From assembly GCA_963728145.1 (NCBI GenBank), contig CAVSJA010000005.1:1-64000 (forward strand): a DNA stretch of 64,000 nucleotides, written 5' to 3'. The position numbers and the translations under genes are program-made. Under the pieces are notes generated by a model. It was given only the letters and a program-made list of their open reading frames with translations. It was not told the DNA's origin and searched no databases. Shown here one piece after another: positions 61,785-64,000 of this stretch. Positions within the stretch are counted from its first letter, which is position 1, and the number at the start of each line of letters is the position of its first letter. Source of the stretch: CAVSJA01 sp963728145 (lineage in GTDB: Bacteria; Bacteroidota; Bacteroidia; Chitinophagales; Chitinophagaceae).

Positions 61785-62431
61785 TTTGATAGCTTTTGAT
61801 CTTTCAATAATAAGTTTTTTTTGTCGTAAGGAATAATTGATCTTGTTTCAATCTTCCATCTTGAATGCATCATTGTTTGCAGCACGGGATACATATAAAT
61901 TGTCGCGTACAGTCGATTAGTAGTTGGCTTCAATATTATGCTCGTATCAGTGGTTAAACTCACGAAACGTAGTTTGGAAGTCTGTATTCCTTCCAACAAT
62001 AGTTCTCCAGATTGGATAAATGTGAATTTTGTTATAGTATCGTTTACTATGACTTTAACGTCTTCGAATGGCTTACCTAGACTATCCACAAATTTCATCC
62101 ATAATTTTGAACCACCTAAACTATTGTCGAACGATTCTTCAAAGCTGAAATGGTTTTGATTGATTTGAGGAAAATTATCCAATAATAGCGTATCACGATC
62201 AATTGTCCATTTTCCTAGATGATCATAACCACCAAGTCCATGAGAATAGATGGTGTAGCTATAAGTCATATTTGGATATAGTCTAAGTATATCGTCCCCT
62301 GCAATGCTGTGTTTCTTGTAAACGCCGTCAATTTTTATGGCATTTATAGTTGGCTTAACGGTCTTGCAACCATAATACGACTGAATGAAAATTAAAAAGA
62401 CCAATGAAATTAAATAGACCCTTCTTCCCAT
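61781..62431 (-). CDS. Lipoprotein of unknown function
   Basis: 216 residues; lipobox FIQSYYGCKT (Cys ~22). Beta-rich mature part: SHGLGGYDHLGKWTIDRDTLLL, LWMKFVDSLGKPFEDVKVIVNDTITKFTFIQSGELLLEGIQTSKLRFVSL, which resembles a lipocalin-like first half plus a CarboxypepD-type fold. No catalytic motif. Two bp after the amidase stop and 4 bp overlap with the SGNH gene, so all three are one operon. Confidence 0.7.
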   Translation of the reverse strand: MGRRVYLISLVFLIFIQSYYGCKTVKPTINAIKIDGVYKKHSIAGDDILRLYPNMTYSYTIYSHGLGGYDHLGKWTIDRDTLLLDNFPQINQNHFSFEESFDNSLGGSKLWMKFVDSLGKPFEDVKVIVNDTITKFTFIQSGELLLEGIQTSKLRFVSLTTDTSIILKPTTNRLYATIYMYPVLQTMMHSRWKIETRSIIPYDKKNLLLKDQKLSK

Positions 62432-62433
62432 AC

Positions 62434-64000
62434 CTATTGGAATTTCTCAGGATGTTTTTTATTCCATTCCGTTGCATCCTGGTAAGCCTTTGCCACAGCT
62501 AATATCGTTGCTTCATCATAAAGATTTCCAAGAAATGTTATACTGGTTGGCAGTCCATTTTGGTTAAATCCTACCGGCAGGCAAACCACCGGATGTCCTG
62601 TGAGGTTTGTCATGGCGACTTGCCGTCCAGCAAAGGATGGAACGACGATCACATCATAATCTTTCATAAAATTATTCATTGCAACGATAAGATTATAGCG
62701 ATGGCGATTCGCGTTTATATATTCAACTGCAGGAATAAATCGTGCAACACGAAAACTGTTTGGCCAGAAATTTTTATCCTGTCTGCGAATCAGGTCATCC
62801 TGGTTACTTCGGGTTAATTCATCAAACGCTGCGGCGCTTTCGGCACTGAGTACAGTTCCAATTATATTAAAGGGATAAAAGATCGAATCAGGTAATACAA
62901 TCTCCTGAATATTTGCACCTAGTTTCTTCAATTCATCGATCACCGCCCATTGTGGGGCGCCCTGTGCGACTCCACGGAAATAATTCGTCGGATATGCAAT
63001 CCGAAGTTTTTTCCAATCAACTTTCCCGGTATAATTAAATGGTCGCTCAATTGCTCCTGGATCCTTGCCATCGGTTCCCTTCATATAATAGAATACGATT
63101 GCCGCATCTTCGGCACTTCTGCAAATGGGCCCAGCCTTATCCAAACTCCAGCATAATACCATTGCACCGCTACGACTTACTGATCCGAATGTAGGTCTCA
63201 ATCCGGTTGCTCCACATGTATGCGAAGGCGACACGATCGATCCTTGCGTTTCTGTTCCAATTGCAAAGGGCAATAACCCGGCTGCAGTTGCAGATGCAGA
63301 GCCCGCAGAAGAACCACTGGAGCCATTTCGCGTATTCCATGGATTGCGTGTTCTTCCACCAAACCACAAGTCGGCATATGCGAGTTCACCTAAAGTCAAT
63401 TTTGCGCAAAGCACGGCACCTGCTTTTTTCAATTGCGTGTACACAAATGAATTTTCATCGACCACCTGGTCTTTGTAAGGAACACTGCCCCATGTTGTCT
63501 TATATCCTTTTACGGCAAAAAGGTCTTTCAATCCATAGGGTATGCCGTGTAGTGGTCCGCGGTAATTGCCTTTCCTGATTTCATCATCTGCTTCTTTTGC
63601 TTCCTGCATCGCCAATTCCTCGGTTAAGCTGATCACGCATTCCAGTGTATCACCCCATTTCTTCAATCGATCCAGGAAAAACCGGGTGAGATCAACGGAA
63701 CTTATTTTTTTATTCTTAATTAAGGAGGCCAATTGCGGTATTGAATAAAATGCCAACTCATTTCTATTTGCAGGTACTTGAACATTGGAAGGTATTGACC
63801 AATTGACCTTCTCCTGCTTTTGATTCACCTTATAATTAAACGGAGCTGGATTGAAGGCAAAAGGGAAAGGCTGGCTATTCGGTAAATTCAATTTATGCAT
63901 CTGGTCCAAGACCCTCGCGTTGTCCCTCAACCCTGTTACCATGGAATCCTTTTCCGCAGCAGTAAATTGAAGTCCGGCCAATAGGGAGGCAGCAGTTACA
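62434..64000 (-). CDS. Amidase (amidase signature family), 5' end outside the window
   Basis: At least 522 residues, and the frame is open to the window edge; the apparent start at 63981 is a TTG inside the gene. The Ser-cisSer-Lys triad is visible: HGIPYGLKDLFAVKGY (Lys), NGSSGSSAGSASATAAG (cis-Ser) and IGTETQGSIVSPSHTCGATGLRPTFGSVSRSG (nucleophile). The C-terminal ends TILAVAKAYQDATEWNKKHPEKFQ. Probably hydrolyses an amide of unknown type; a signal peptide would lie beyond the edge. Confidence 0.92.
   Translation of the reverse strand, partial: VTAASLLAGLQFTAAEKDSMVTGLRDNARVLDQMHKLNLPNSQPFPFAFNPAPFNYKVNQKQEKVNWSIPSNVQVPANRNELAFYSIPQLASLIKNKKISSVDLTRFFLDRLKKWGDTLECVISLTEELAMQEAKEADDEIRKGNYRGPLHGIPYGLKDLFAVKGYKTTWGSVPYKDQVVDENSFVYTQLKKAGAVLCAKLTLGELAYADLWFGGRTRNPWNTRNGSSGSSAGSASATAAGLLPFAIGTETQGSIVSPSHTCGATGLRPTFGSVSRSGAMVLCWSLDKAGPICRSAEDAAIVFYYMKGTDGKDPGAIERPFNYTGKVDWKKLRIAYPTNYFRGVAQGAPQWAVIDELKKLGANIQEIVLPDSIFYPFNIIGTVLSAESAAAFDELTRSNQDDLIRRQDKNFWPNSFRVARFIPAVEYINANRHRYNLIVAMNNFMKDYDVIVVPSFAGRQVAMTNLTGHPVVCLPVGFNQNGLPTSITFLGNLYDEATILAVAKAYQDATEWNKKHPEKFQ

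Noticed and set aside
1..64000. tRNA or rRNA genes
   Set aside because: I looked for T-loop type sequences (GGTTCGAATCC-like) with matching stems and found none convincing, but a dedicated scan would be more reliable.

Overview
The window looks like a chromosomal piece of a Bacteroidota genome, most likely family Chitinophagaceae or a close relative. Signs are a PorW/SprE-like TPR protein and a secreted protein with a type B type-IX-secretion sorting domain, many PorT-like and other outer-membrane barrels, a CarboxypepD_reg-like TonB-dependent receptor, DUF6660 and 'HYC' Cys-rich metal proteins, SGNH hydrolases and FGE-type sulfatases, very few Shine-Dalgarno sequences, and a moderate to low GC content. 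I see no rRNA, tRNA, CRISPR array, transposase, integrase or phage gene.

Layout. 0-8 kb: envelope block (PBP1A, SprE/PorW-like protein, an M23-type N-terminal membrane domain without a catalytic part, bactofilin, an AtpI-like membrane protein, SprT-like protein). 8.3-15.6 kb: small accessory genes (GNAT, DUF6985, a lipoprotein with an in-frame stop, a small anchored protein, DUF1028, a secreted beta-helix protein, an NmrA-like reductase, an HExxH membrane protein), with a cassette-like hairpin and a duplicated gene leader. 15.6-19.3 kb (minus): serine hydrolase, alpha/beta hydrolase, SdpI/SdpR pair. 19.7-33.4 kb (plus): a long run of small stress/detoxification genes (hydrolase, TspO-like, CPBP, GNAT, DUF1330, three VOC proteins, YdeI-like, alditol-oxidase-like, two AraC regulators, DUF6958, DUF1624, Crp/Fnr, YceI, nitronate monooxygenase, AhpD-like, DUF1348). 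33.5-43.7 kb: sulfatase, K+ channel, isoprenylcysteine-type methyltransferase, an extremely basic histone-like protein, hemerythrin, esterase, mtnA, sucC. 44-57 kb: lipoprotein, T9SS substrate, purine nucleoside phosphorylase, putative porin, then a likely copper/heavy-metal locus (Cys-rich protein, HMA protein, TlpA-like thioredoxin, two barrels, DUF6660, TonB receptor). 57-64 kb: cupin, PorT-like barrel, an ATP-grasp plus glutamine-amidotransferase pair, SGNH hydrolase, lipoprotein and a partial amidase.

Two window-wide patterns stand out. First, at least ten genes are broken by single-base indels, nearly all of them one EXTRA base, and each reads as a full-length family member once corrected; this looks more like an insertion-prone sequence error than biological decay. 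Second, many gene ends carry long imperfect hairpins made of short tandem words (7-9 bp), with a different word at each locus and often starting flush at the stop codon. A separate dispersed family has CCCC/GGGG palindromic cores. I know of no named element for the word-hairpins and rate them the most unusual structure here. The most interesting protein-level candidates are the ATP-grasp/GATase pair, the ~111-aa Lys/Arg/Ala/Val repeat protein and the metal locus.
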